Part shown: positions 17,800 to 26,947 of the stretch, one piece after another
Position numbering within the stretch: position 1 is the first letter of the stretch
Layout of the letters: each line of letters begins with the position of its first letter
From: Bacillus pinisoli
Lineage (GTDB): Bacteria > Bacillota > Bacilli > Bacillales > SA4
Length of the DNA stretch: 64,000 bases
Direction: 5' to 3'
Assembly: GCF_023036475.1 (NCBI RefSeq)
Contig: NZ_JAJQKI010000001.1
Location: 186,001-250,000 of the forward strand
The notes under the pieces: generated by a model
Seen by the model: the letters and a program-made list of their open reading frames with translations, nothing else
What the model was told of the DNA's origin: nothing
The model's database searches: none
Position numbers and translations under genes: made by a program

Positions 17800-19128
17800 A
17801 TGAAAATCAGTAAAATATGGTATTTTATCCGGGAAAGTATTTGGTTTATCCCTTTTCTATACGGATTTATTTCTATTATCCTTGCGATTGGGAGCTATTA
17901 TCTCGATAACTATATTGCTCATCATCCTCATCTTTATAAAAAGATCCCGATTATCTTTTTAGCTGATATTGATTTAGCTTTAACCGTTTTAAGCTCCATT
18001 GCAACAGCCCTATTAACAATGACTACAATAACGTTTTCCTCCATCATGATTGTATTGACTACTTTTCTATCTCAATTTTCTCCCCGAACTCTGCAAAATT
18101 TCATTGCAGATTCACCCACACAGAGAGTGCTGGCCGTTTTTGTGGGAGGGTTTATTTATACCGTAATTCTTCTCTTAGTTACAAGAGAAACCAAAGTTCA
18201 TCAACTTTTTATTTTGCCAACGTTTGCGGTAATTTACGCGCTTATATGTCTAATCTTTTTTGTATTCTTCATTCACCACGTCTCGAGATGGATACAGGTA
18301 AGTAACTTAATCTTTGATATTACGACCAATGCTCTGAAGATATTAAAAAACCATTTTATTGACAAAAAGAATGTCCATCCTGATGCACCTTGGGAAGATT
18401 GGGAATACCCTGAAGTTTTGCAATCTACACCTCTTATTGTATATCCTGAAAAACCTGGGTACCTTCAAAGCATTGATACAAACGGTTTGCTAAAACAAGC
18501 TACACTTGATAATAGTATTGTTCGAGTGGAAGCAAGAGTTGGGGAGTTTGTAGATATTGATTCTCCTCTGTTATCCATTTGGAAAATGGAAGAAAAAGAA
18601 ATTGCTCACAACTATTTACGGTTCATTTCACTAGGGCTAGAAAGACGAACCGTACAAGATATTGAATTTGGCATCACCAAACTGGTAGAAATTGCATTAA
18701 GGGCGGTCTCACCAGCTATAAATGATCCAAATACAGCAATCAATTGCATTGCACAAATTGGGAAAATCTTAGCCGTTATGTCTTGTAAGCATCTTCCAAG
18801 ACCCTTTTTAAATGATGAGAACCGGAGTCTAAGGATTATCATAGATCAACCAGATTTTAAGGAGTACTTATATAAATCTTTTTACCAAATAAGGCATTAT
18901 GGGAAAGATGATATCTCTATCATTTCATCTATTCTACAAGCACTTATTCATATCGCAACAAAAAGTGATACTGAAACGAAAAAAGAAGTTTGGGAATTCG
19001 CTCAATATATAGTAGAGGGTATTAATAGAGATGCCATTTTATCTTTAGATAAACACTATCTAAATGGAAGGCTCCATGAGCTCGCCAAACAGACAGGACA
19101 CCGAAAAGAAGCCTCATTACTTACATGA
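17800..19128 (+). CDS. DUF2254 family membrane protein
   Basis: The start is placed at ATG 17800 (MKISKIWYFIRESIWFIPF). The longer frame from 17749 lacks a good site. The 442-aa product has four N-terminal membrane helices (to about residue 165) and a large cytoplasmic part with the family motif FGITKLVEIALRAVSPAINDPNTAINCI. Function is not established. The gene is monocistronic and divergent from the nfeD-floT operon. Confidence 0.82.
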   Translation: MKISKIWYFIRESIWFIPFLYGFISIILAIGSYYLDNYIAHHPHLYKKIPIIFLADIDLALTVLSSIATALLTMTTITFSSIMIVLTTFLSQFSPRTLQNFIADSPTQRVLAVFVGGFIYTVILLLVTRETKVHQLFILPTFAVIYALICLIFFVFFIHHVSRWIQVSNLIFDITTNALKILKNHFIDKKNVHPDAPWEDWEYPEVLQSTPLIVYPEKPGYLQSIDTNGLLKQATLDNSIVRVEARVGEFVDIDSPLLSIWKMEEKEIAHNYLRFISLGLERRTVQDIEFGITKLVEIALRAVSPAINDPNTAINCIAQIGKILAVMSCKHLPRPFLNDENRSLRIIIDQPDFKEYLYKSFYQIRHYGKDDISIISSILQALIHIATKSDTETKKEVWEFAQYIVEGINRDAILSLDKHYLNGRLHELAKQTGHRKEASLLT

Positions 19129-19253
19129 AGGCTCTTTTTGTTGCTTTCAAAACATTTACGACTTTTAGCTTATTAGAGTCATCTATAACATACATGAAAT
19201 GGGGAATTCAGCAAATACTACCAATGAATATAAAAATTGGATTGGAGTAATCG

Positions 19254-20186
19254 ATGTTGAAATACCTATCATGTATGCTCATTTTCGTATTTACGTTCCT
19301 ATCTCCTCTACTCATTCAAGCTGACACTTTAGATGAACTGGAGACATACTTGAATCATATTGGTTGGTCTCAAGTTGACTTAGAAGAATACTTAAATAAA
19401 CAAGGACTAAGTACGGAGCAGGATTATTCTCCAAAAGAATTACTTGAGAAACTTGGGACACCGGTGAATGAAAGCAACATACGTTTATTATTGAAGCAAT
19501 ATAAGCTTTCAAGGCAGGAACTCGATCAATTATTACATCAAGTTGGAGAGAATGTAGAAGAGTATTCTTTTATTGAGGATTTAAACGAAGCAGTTTCTTA
19601 TTATATCGAGCATGCTGAGGATATTGCTGGCCTTTCAAATTTCTTATCGTATATCGGATTAACCGAACATGAAACAGTAGGTTTGTATCAACATATCCAA
19701 TCACTAGATCCGGTTTTACTAAAGAAAAGCCTTTTAACCATAAACCAAAGAATGGCTCAGAATACAAGCTCAGAAGCAATGGAACCAACCAACAAAGAGG
19801 AGCTTTTCCCCTTTTTCAATGAAGTATTATCTGTGTACAACTTGACTGCGACCTATCATATAAATGCTTCTACTAGCGAAGGCGCATCACAAGAACAACT
19901 TAATGGGGAGCGTGTAAGAGTCGAACTATTTAATCAAGCAGGGAATCGAATCGGCGATTTACAGTTTTCATCAGACATGCTTTCGCCAGACTTTATTACG
20001 CAAACCAGTCAACAGCTGTTAAGAATAGGTGAGACGAAACATGCTATACAACTAATACCATCTGATATTCAAACCCAGCCCAACGCTAGTCACTCTCCCT
20101 ACGTCAGTCTTGTATATGGGGCCATTTTATTACTCGGCAGCACGGTCTTTTATCTTATTTCCAGAAATAAGGAGACACGCTCGTGA
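19254..20186 (+). CDS. Processed acidic surface protein-like, sortase-linked exported protein
   Basis: This 310-aa acidic protein has a signal peptide (cleavage after LLIQA), a repeated helical body rich in Leu/Glu (DTLDELETYLNHIGW...), and a C-terminal membrane segment (YVSLVYGAILLLGSTVFYLIS) with a basic tail. The layout matches acidic surface proteins encoded next to class D sortases. I see no LPxTA/LPxTG before the C-terminal helix. The following sortase frame is only a stub, so the protein is probably now just membrane-anchored. Confidence 0.6.
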   Translation: MLKYLSCMLIFVFTFLSPLLIQADTLDELETYLNHIGWSQVDLEEYLNKQGLSTEQDYSPKELLEKLGTPVNESNIRLLLKQYKLSRQELDQLLHQVGENVEEYSFIEDLNEAVSYYIEHAEDIAGLSNFLSYIGLTEHETVGLYQHIQSLDPVLLKKSLLTINQRMAQNTSSEAMEPTNKEELFPFFNEVLSVYNLTATYHINASTSEGASQEQLNGERVRVELFNQAGNRIGDLQFSSDMLSPDFITQTSQQLLRIGETKHAIQLIPSDIQTQPNASHSPYVSLVYGAILLLGSTVFYLISRNKETRS

Positions 20187-20245
20187 CAAAAATACCTATG
20201 ATTTTAGGAATAATGGCTATTGCCTTCATTATACAAAATGGATAG
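20183..20245 (+). pseudogene. Remnant of a class D sortase start
   Basis: GTG 20183 overlaps the stop of the surface-protein gene (GTGA coupling) and encodes MTKIPMILGIMAIAFIIQNG before a TAG. That is the N-terminal anchor expected of a sortase, but no TLxTC catalytic region follows before the next gene. Most of the gene has been deleted. Confidence 0.45.
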
Positions 20246-20280
20246 GAGTTACATACGCCGAATACGGAAATTAATGAAGA

Positions 20281-20333
20281 AAGGTCTTCCCCATTGAAAG
20301 GATCCTCTACTGTTGAGGGTCAATGGGAAGACC
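20281..20333. terminator. Strong inverted repeat between convergent genes
   Basis: AGGTCTTCCC at 20281 pairs with the GGGAAGACCT arm ending at 20333, and CATTGA/TCAATG extends the stem. It lies between the surface-protein/sortase stub and the convergent epimerase gene. It probably acts as a bidirectional terminator, although no clear T-tract follows. Confidence 0.5.
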
Positions 20334-20370
20334 TGGATTACGCTTCATAAAGGTTTCATGTGTTTCAATG

Positions 20371-21270
20371 TCACTTTTTTAAAATATGGGTTAAGCAGTC
20401 GTCGATCTTATTGTATGTAAACCGAAAACCTTCACGTTGAAGTCGCTCAGGAAGAACCCATCTACTCTTCAACACTAGCTCCGTTTCTGTTCTAATGACA
20501 ATCGATCCTATTTCTAACATCCATTTAGGCGCGGGTAGTCCTACTGGCATTTTCATTATTCTTCGAAGACAATTCATTAACTCACTGTTACTAACAGGTT
20601 GTGGGGCTGAACAGTTGAATACGCCGCTTAAATCCTTTCTTTCCTTCAAAAACATAATAATTCGAAAAAGGTCTTTTACATGAATCCAACTAAATTTCTG
20701 CCTCCCTGATCCTTGCACACCACCGAGACCAAATCTTACTAGGTTTTGATAAGGAGTCATCACTCCACCATCTTTTCCTAAAACAATGGCAATTCTTAAA
20801 GCAGCCTGCCTCGTCTTAGGAAGTTGAAATGAAAAGAACGACTCTTCCCAAGCTTTTGCTACATCAACAGAGAAACCTGTGCCTATTTCACCTTGTTCTT
20901 CTGTCATTGGTCGGTCTTCTGCATGTCGATATATGGTAGCTGTACTGGAATTCAACCACAATTCAGGAGGCTCGCTACAGGCTAAGATTGACTCACCAAG
21001 TATTGTAGTTGTTGAGGTTCTTGAGTTCATAATTTCATTTCTATTTTTCTCGTTGTACCGACAATTAACTGATTTTCCAGCGAGGTTAATTAATAATTCC
21101 GCACCATCTAATGCCTCTATTATTGCTTTTCGATCGCTCCAAGAGATATGATTGGGCTTTCTTGAAATAACCTTCACTTCATATCCTTGATTTTGAAATT
21201 GATGATGAAAATAGCTTCCTATAAATCCTGTTCCTCCTGCAAGGACCACTTTTTTATTCAAGATTCCCAC
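20371..21270 (-). CDS. TIGR01777-type NAD(P)-dependent epimerase
   Basis: This 299-aa extended SDR protein has an N-terminal Rossmann motif GGTGFIGSYF (residues 13-22). The conserved LINLAGKSVNCRYNEKNR segment and the C-terminal WVLPERLQREGFRFTY box are typical of the TIGR01777/YfhF subfamily. The in vivo substrate is unknown for the family. It is monocistronic. Confidence 0.82.
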   Translation of the reverse strand: MGILNKKVVLAGGTGFIGSYFHHQFQNQGYEVKVISRKPNHISWSDRKAIIEALDGAELLINLAGKSVNCRYNEKNRNEIMNSRTSTTTILGESILACSEPPELWLNSSTATIYRHAEDRPMTEEQGEIGTGFSVDVAKAWEESFFSFQLPKTRQAALRIAIVLGKDGGVMTPYQNLVRFGLGGVQGSGRQKFSWIHVKDLFRIIMFLKERKDLSGVFNCSAPQPVSNSELMNCLRRIMKMPVGLPAPKWMLEIGSIVIRTETELVLKSRWVLPERLQREGFRFTYNKIDDCLTHILKK

Positions 21271-21381
21271 TCCTTTCTGACTAAGCTAAATAGATTCTAT
21301 ATCTCTATTATAAAGTTATAGTCTATATTTTCCAAAGACTGTTTTCTTGGTTGTTCTCTAAAAATGGTGCCAATAATCAAA

Positions 21382-21566
21382 GGCTCTTTTCTAAAACTTT
21401 GTTGCTTTTGGTACAATTATTCAGGGTGTACAACCAGTTTTAGTAGCAAAACGAGGCTAGATTAGAAAAGAGCAACTCTCTTTATATATAGTAATAACTA
21501 AATACTAAGTTAAAAATCCGGTTTTTGGGATTTTTACGCAAAGCAACAATCTATACGAAAACAGCC
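21382..21566. mobile_element. MITE family 1, copy C (inverted), with exact 8-bp duplication
   Basis: This copy is in reverse orientation: it begins GGCTCTTTTCTAAAAC and ends ACGAAAACAGCC. The flanks TAATCAAA (21374-21381 and 21567-21574) are identical. The right duplication runs into the aceA terminator, so the element inserted at the end of the aceA transcript. Confidence 0.9.
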
Positions 21567-21571
21567 TAATC

Positions 21572-21605
21572 AAAAAAACCAAGCAAACGGATAGCTTGGT
21601 TTTTT
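21572..21605 (-). terminator. aceA terminator
   Basis: AACCAAGC and GCTTGGTT form the stem. A run of seven T follows on the minus strand. It lies just after the aceA stop. Confidence 0.8.
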
Positions 21606-21614
21606 CGAATCTTT

Positions 21615-22892
21615 TTAACTAGTAAACTGTTCTTCTTCTGTAGAACCTTTTAAAGCTGTTGTAGATGAATTTCCACCTGTGATAACTTGAGCTACCTCAT
21701 CAAAGTAACCCGTTCCAACCTCTCTTTGATGACGGGTTGCAGTATACCCGAATTGCTCACTATCAAATTCAGCCTGCTGTAGCTCAGAGTACGCACCCAT
21801 GCCTCTTTGTTTATATCCTCTCGCTAGTTCAAACATTGAGTAATTCAATGCGTGGAATCCAGCAAGTGTAACAAACTGGAACTTATACCCCATCTTGCCT
21901 AGCTCCTGTTGGAACGTTTCAATGGTGTCATCATCTAGCTTCTTTTTCCAGTTAAAAGATGGTGAACAGTTATAAGCTAGCAGTTTACCTGGGAATTCCT
22001 TATGAATAGCATCTGCAAATGCCTTTGCTTCGTCAAGGTTCGGTTCAGACGTTTCACACCAGATTAAATCTGCGTAAGGCGCGTAAGCTAAGCCTCTTGC
22101 TATCGCCTGGTCTAAACCAGCTTTTGTTCGGTAGAATCCTTCTTCTGTTCTTTCCCCTGTGATAAATGCATGGTCATTTGGATCAATGTCACTTGTAATT
22201 AAATCGGCAGCATTAGCATCTGTTCTTGCAATAAGGACTGTAGGGACTCCCATTACATCTGCTGCTAACCGCGCTGAAATTAAGTTCTTCACTGCTGTTT
22301 GTGTAGGAAGAAGTACTTTACCACCTAAATGGCCACATTTCTTTTCAGAAGATAGTTGATCTTCGAAGTGTACGCCAGCAGCACCTGCTTCAACCATTGA
22401 TTTCATCAACTCAAACACATTTAGCTGACCACCAAAACCAGCTTCAGCATCTGCTACGATTGGTGCAAACCAGTCGGTGTTACCGCTTCCCTCTAAGTGT
22501 TGAATCTGATCGGCTCTTTGTAACGCCTGATTGATTCTTTTTACAACAGAAGGAACACTATTAGCAGGATATAAGCTTTGGTCTGGGTACATCTGTCCTG
22601 AAAGGTTTGCATCTGCTGCTACTTGCCATCCACTTAAGTATATCGCCTTTAAACCTGCTTTTACTTGTTGAACAGCTTGGTTTCCGGTTAATGCTCCGAG
22701 AGCATTCACATAATCTTCACTGTGTAATAAATCCCAAAGTTTGGCTGCGCCGCGTCTTGCAAGAGTATGTTCGATGTCAATTGATCCTCTAAGCTTTAAT
22801 ACATCTTCTGCACTGTACGGTCTTGTAATTCCCTTCCAGCGTTGATCCATTTCCCAGCTTTCCTTTAAAACTTGTAATCTTTCATTAGACAT
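21615..22892 (-). CDS. aceA: Isocitrate lyase
   Basis: This 425-aa enzyme has the signature [11 protein letters not shown], whose Cys is catalytic, the metal-binding region ([18 protein letters not shown]) and the C-terminal [17 protein letters not shown] segment. It cleaves isocitrate to glyoxylate and succinate, the first step of the glyoxylate shunt needed for growth on acetate and fatty acids. B. subtilis lacks it. Start ATG 22892 has AGAGGGGG upstream. Malate synthase is not adjacent. Confidence 0.95.
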   Translation of the reverse strand: MSNERLQVLKESWEMDQRWKGITRPYSAEDVLKLRGSIDIEHTLARRGAAKLWDLLHSEDYVNALGALTGNQAVQQVKAGLKAIYLSGWQVAADANLSGQMYPDQSLYPANSVPSVVKRINQALQRADQIQHLEGSGNTDWFAPIVADAEAGFGGQLNVFELMKSMVEAGAAGVHFEDQLSSEKKCGHLGGKVLLPTQTAVKNLISARLAADVMGVPTVLIARTDANAADLITSDIDPNDHAFITGERTEEGFYRTKAGLDQAIARGLAYAPYADLIWCETSEPNLDEAKAFADAIHKEFPGKLLAYNCSPSFNWKKKLDDDTIETFQQELGKMGYKFQFVTLAGFHALNYSMFELARGYKQRGMGAYSELQQAEFDSEQFGYTATRHQREVGTGYFDEVAQVITGGNSSTTALKGSTEEEQFTS

Positions 22893-23076
22893 GTTGCATT
22901 CCCCCTCTAATTTGTTATAACACAGTTAATTATTTCATAAGTTATTATATAACAGAGATTATAAATTTGTAACCCCTTTTTTAGAAAAATTCTCCAAAAA
23001 AATTTCTGCGTATTAACTTTAGCTATAGAAATCCTTAATAAATCGTTGATATCATAGGCTTTTCCCCATAAAAAAA

Positions 23077-23267
23077 GGCTCATCCCGTATGATTGTTGCT
23101 TTCGTAAAAATCCCAAAAGCCGGATTTTTACTTACTAGTATAATGTCGACTACTTTTCATCTAGAAAGTTTCTCTTTTCTAACGTTATATACGTCCTATT
23201 ATCACGTGGAACAAGCTTAACTTCAGATAAACTGGTTTAATAAGCAACAAAGTTATAGAAAAGAGCC
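23077..23267. mobile_element. MITE family 1, copy D, with exact 8-bp duplication
   Basis: It begins GGCTCATCCCGTATGATT and ends TATAGAAAAGAGCC. The flanks are TAAAAAAA on both sides (23069-23076 and 23268-23275). It contains the shared TAAAAATCC/GGATTTTTA hairpin and an internal TCTCTTTTCTAA. Its right flank is the T-tract of the next terminator, so it too inserted at a transcript end. Confidence 0.88.
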
Positions 23268-23268
23268 T

Positions 23269-23297
23269 AAAAAAAAGACTTACAAACGTAAGTCTTT
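23269..23297 (-). terminator. Terminator of the coiled-coil gene
   Basis: AAAGACTTAC and GTAAGTCTTT pair around an AAAC loop. A long T-tract follows on the minus strand. Confidence 0.8.
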
Positions 23298-24237
23298 AAA
23301 CAGCCTCTTCAACTAGTTGTTTCTTTTCAAGATCAAGATTGTTAATCTGTGTTATAACACGAAGCTGTGCGGCGTGTATTCTTCTAACAATCGCTAATAG
23401 ATGATCATTGTAGGCCTTCACTTGTTCTAATGAATCAGTGATTTGATTTTGAATAACCCAATCTGTAATTAATCCATCAAAAAAATAATCGGCAAACTTA
23501 GTTAAGTAGGATAATTCAATAGTCTCGGTAAATTCTGGCCCAATATCCTCAAGTTCTTTATGTAGTTTCTTCGCCAAAAACTGTGCATCCTGCATATAGC
23601 TTTTCGCATCATCTAAATGATTGTGCTTTAGCGCTGTTGCTAAAATTCCTCCACCAAATATATCAAAAGATCCCCAGCCTTTTGCACTCTCGAGAGAAGC
23701 AACTGCATTTTTTAAACATGTTTTAACACTTTCAGCAGCTATTAGTGCTTCTTCTAAATCCTGTTTGTGTAAATGTAAAGAAACAACTTTTTCATCAAGG
23801 CTGTCTAATTTTAGTAAGTACGTTGACTGTTTAGCTTTTAATACTCTTTCTTTTTCAAGATGATACTTCTGTAGCTCACGCTCAGTATCCTGAATTCCTG
23901 CAAGCATATGTTGTAATGTAAGTATTTCATCTTGAAGAGCTCTCACTTCCGCTTTGGCTTCATCATACTGCAACTTAACAAGTGCTGTCTCTTGTTTTTC
24001 CTGAAGAAGTCTCTCTTCCTTCGTACCTAGCATTGTTAAGAAAATGGCATTGATACTTAATCCTTCTAACTTTTCAACGTCCTGGTACTCCATATGTAAT
24101 ACTGCTCTTAAGTTATCTAACTTCATCGTAACTTGTTCAAGTTCTTGGTTTGATGCATCTAACTGTTTTTCCAATTTCCTCTTCATACGAATTTGTTCTT
24201 GGGCAATTCTAATCTTTTTATTAAGCTCTGCTACCAT
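23296..24237 (-). CDS. Coiled-coil protein of unknown function
   Basis: This 313-aa soluble protein is almost entirely helical, with heptad-rich segments (residues 1-60 and 75-170) and a central conserved-looking loop, AKGWGSFDIFGGGILATALKHNHLDDAK (about 195-222). It has no signal peptide or membrane segment. I do not recognise a named family. Monocistronic, ending in its own terminator. Confidence 0.75.
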   Translation of the reverse strand: MVAELNKKIRIAQEQIRMKRKLEKQLDASNQELEQVTMKLDNLRAVLHMEYQDVEKLEGLSINAIFLTMLGTKEERLLQEKQETALVKLQYDEAKAEVRALQDEILTLQHMLAGIQDTERELQKYHLEKERVLKAKQSTYLLKLDSLDEKVVSLHLHKQDLEEALIAAESVKTCLKNAVASLESAKGWGSFDIFGGGILATALKHNHLDDAKSYMQDAQFLAKKLHKELEDIGPEFTETIELSYLTKFADYFFDGLITDWVIQNQITDSLEQVKAYNDHLLAIVRRIHAAQLRVITQINNLDLEKKQLVEEAV

Positions 24238-24338
24238 TAAAAAATTCCCCCTTTTTCAATCTGACGAGGTTAGGTCGAGAAAAGTTTCACTTTTTATTCT
24301 TTTTTTTGTTTTTTACCTATCAAGTTCAACTTTAGCCT

Positions 24339-24366
24339 AAAAAAAAGACCGCCTAAAAGACGATCT
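24339..24366 (-). terminator. Terminator of the fructokinase gene
   Basis: GACCGCC and GACGATC pair with G-U wobbles. Eight T follow on the minus strand. The stem overlaps the last codons of the kinase gene. Confidence 0.65.
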
Positions 24367-25306
24367 ATCTCATTAATGAAGATACTTGTTCCTTTGTAGG
24401 CAACGCCGTCATAGCTCCTTTTACAGAAGCAGCAAGGCCACCAGATATACTGGCAAATTTAGCAAACTGAACGAGTTCTGTCATCGATAAGGAATTCAAA
24501 TCTGTATCTTGCTCACTTAGTTGATAGAGAATAGCCGACACAAATGCATCACCTGCTCCTGTTGTATCAACAGCCTTTACCTTCATTGCCTGTACTCTTT
24601 CCGATTCACCCTTATAGTGAATAATACTTCCTTCCTCACCTAAAGTAACGAGTATAAGCGGAATATGATATGATTGCAATTCCAGTAGTCCTTCTGCAAT
24701 ATCTGCTTTATCAGTTAGGAACGTTAATTCTTCTTCCGATATTTTAAGCACATCTGCTTCTTTAAGTAAGGACATGATTTGCTCTTTTGCAGCTTCTGGA
24801 GTTTCCCATAGCCCTAAGCGTAAATTAGGATCATAGGATAGCAGTAGTCCTTTTTGTTTCGCAAGACGAACCGCCTCTATAGTAGCTGTTCGTGCCGGTT
24901 CTTGGATCATAGAAATTGAACCAATGTGAAGCACATTATGTTGATCAAAGAAATCTGGGGTAATTTCCTCTTTTGAGATAAGCTGATCTGCACTTCGTCG
25001 AATATAGAAATCAAAGCTTCTTTCTCCACTTTCTTGATTCGTGACAAATACTAAGCCTGTTTTCGCTTCTTCTGTTTGGTAACATTTTTGGACGTTTACT
25101 CCATAGTTATCCAATGTCTGAATTAGAAAATCACCTAGCACATCTTTCCCGACTTTACCGAGAAAACTTGCTTTTCCACCTAGTCTTGCAATACCTACAG
25201 CTACGTTGGCTGGAGCTCCGCCAGGGCATTTTTCATAGGTTATATTGGAAGAATCAAGTGGAATAAAATCGATTAATGCTTCTCCGAGACAAATAACACC
25301 TTTCAA
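24365..25306 (-). CDS. PfkB-family fructokinase
   Basis: I choose the TTG at 25306 (LKGVICLGEALIDF) because GAGGTGG lies just upstream. The longer frame has no family similarity. The 313-aa kinase has the PfkB signature 1 region GGAPANVAVGIARLGG and signature 2 DTTGAGDAFVSAILY, with the catalytic Asp in the latter. It probably phosphorylates fructose to fructose-6-phosphate. A related sugar cannot be excluded. There is no sugar transporter or hydrolase beside it. Confidence 0.85.
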   Translation of the reverse strand: MKGVICLGEALIDFIPLDSSNITYEKCPGGAPANVAVGIARLGGKASFLGKVGKDVLGDFLIQTLDNYGVNVQKCYQTEEAKTGLVFVTNQESGERSFDFYIRRSADQLISKEEITPDFFDQHNVLHIGSISMIQEPARTATIEAVRLAKQKGLLLSYDPNLRLGLWETPEAAKEQIMSLLKEADVLKISEEELTFLTDKADIAEGLLELQSYHIPLILVTLGEEGSIIHYKGESERVQAMKVKAVDTTGAGDAFVSAILYQLSEQDTDLNSLSMTELVQFAKFASISGGLAASVKGAMTALPTKEQVSSLMR

Positions 25307-25502
25307 GGTTCCACCTCTATTTATTAATTTTTCGCTCTTTTCACATACTTCGTTGCTAATTAGTGAAGTTATAGTAAATAACATACCGTTCCGTTCCTTT
25401 GCGCTCCAGACACTTCTTCTAATCATATGTCTAGATTCAAAACCTTTTCGAAAAGAGCCTTATTTATTTTTACCCCTAGTGTACACTACAACTTTCTTTT
25501 TA

Positions 25503-26774
25503 TCACTTTTTTTCCACTTCTTTTATTTCATAGGTTTCTAAGTAGTGAATTCGTTCTAGCATGGTTGGGTGCGTGTATCTAAAGATCTTCACGAGTAATG
25601 GCGGATTAATTTGGCTTAGGTTTGATTTAGATAATTCTTGAAAGGACCCAACCGCTGATAGCTGATCACCTGTTAATTCGATTGCATAGCGGTCAGCTTC
25701 AAGCTCATGATGTCGTGAAACAGCATTGCTCACCGGTGTAAATGCAAATGATAAGAGTGATAATAACAAGAAAAACAAAGGGATCGTGGCTATATCAGAA
25801 GCGTGGTTTATCCCCATTCGATGTCCCCATCTTAACACAATCATGTTCATGATACGATAAATTAGGTACAAGCCAGCTAGAGAAACGGCTAAATAGCTAA
25901 TGATTCCTAAGAAGACGTGTTTTTTCACATAATGTCCCATCTCATGAGCCATGATGAAAAGCACTTCTGGGTCATCTAGCTTATTCAGAGTCGTATCCCA
26001 TAGGACAATTCTTGAGTGATCACCTATACCATTCACATATGCATTCATGGCATTGGTCTTTTCAGACATATTCACTTCAAACACATGTTGAGCTGGAATT
26101 CCCGCTTCATCTGCAAGCGTAAGTATTTTTTCTTCGAGTTCTTTATCTTTTAAAGGATAAAAATCATTATAAAGAGGATCAATATAGACTGGCTGAATAA
26201 ACGTTAGAAACAAAGTAAATGGAACGGAAAGAAACCAAGCATAAAGCCACCAGCGCTTTTCGCTTTTCCGCATTAAGCTGTATAAAACAACAACGATAAT
26301 AGCTGTTAGTAAAAAGTTAATCCAAAAATCGAGCATAAAATCTTTCATCCACCCTTGAAAAGGTTGGACACTGATACCATATTGTTTTGAGAGATTGTAA
26401 CCATATAGTTTAAACGGAAAAGATAAAACAGTCGTAAACAGGGTCATCCAAAATAAATAAATTGTAACTTGTAACCCTCTTGTTCTCACTGTCAGTTGAG
26501 ACCAATCTTGAATCTTTGCTGATAGTCCAATGCCTAATAAAATAAATAATAATAACCATTCATATGGTGTGGAAAGAAAATATAATATGTTTCTAACCTT
26601 TGAGAAGTCTTCACTTAGTAATAGTTGTTGATTATTCATAAAAGTTTGTGGGTCTGCTGCCGTTCCCTGGTATGCTTCTGGAATAGAAGTATCTGCCCAT
26701 TGATAAATATATAGACAGATTACAATGCTAAACAGAATATACGAAATAATAGAACCCCATACAGCTTTCTTCAT
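25503..26774 (-). CDS. yhfN: M48 family metallopeptidase (CAAX protease 1/YhfN-like)
   Basis: This 423-aa integral membrane zinc protease has the HExxH motif in IMAHEMGHYVKKHV and the third zinc ligand Glu in HHELEADRYAIELTG. Several membrane helices precede the catalytic domain, as in STE24/CAAX protease 1. Members clear membrane or peptide substrates; the bacterial substrate is unknown. The gene matches B. subtilis yhfN in content and general neighbourhood. Confidence 0.88.
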   Translation of the reverse strand: MKKAVWGSIISYILFSIVICLYIYQWADTSIPEAYQGTAADPQTFMNNQQLLLSEDFSKVRNILYFLSTPYEWLLLFILLGIGLSAKIQDWSQLTVRTRGLQVTIYLFWMTLFTTVLSFPFKLYGYNLSKQYGISVQPFQGWMKDFMLDFWINFLLTAIIVVVLYSLMRKSEKRWWLYAWFLSVPFTLFLTFIQPVYIDPLYNDFYPLKDKELEEKILTLADEAGIPAQHVFEVNMSEKTNAMNAYVNGIGDHSRIVLWDTTLNKLDDPEVLFIMAHEMGHYVKKHVFLGIISYLAVSLAGLYLIYRIMNMIVLRWGHRMGINHASDIATIPLFFLLLSLLSFAFTPVSNAVSRHHELEADRYAIELTGDQLSAVGSFQELSKSNLSQINPPLLVKIFRYTHPTMLERIHYLETYEIKEVEKK

Positions 26775-26898
26775 TTTCTGTCCCTCCTAACTAGTCCTCT
26801 TTTTATTTTTAGTCCAGATTGGAAGAAATAGAACTGTTTGTCTGATTATGCCATGTTACATTTTTAATTAGAAAAACTCAATATCCTTAAACATACAA

Positions 26899-26930
26899 GA
26901 AGGGAACTCCTATTCAAAGAAGTTCCCTCT
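26899..26930 (-). terminator. Terminator of the xpt-permease operon
   Basis: AGGGAACT (26901-26908) pairs with AGTTCCCT (26921-26928), followed on the minus strand by TCTTGT. It lies just downstream of the permease stop. Confidence 0.6.
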
Positions 26931-26947
26931 CGACTAAACCATAATAA

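Noticed and set aside
22907..23116. 69-aa protein upstream of aceA
   Set aside because: It starts in MITE copy D and has no family pattern or ribosome binding site.
25436..25466. Another MITE family 1 end (TTTTCGAAAAGAGCC)
   Set aside because: Only about 15 bases match and no partner end is visible.
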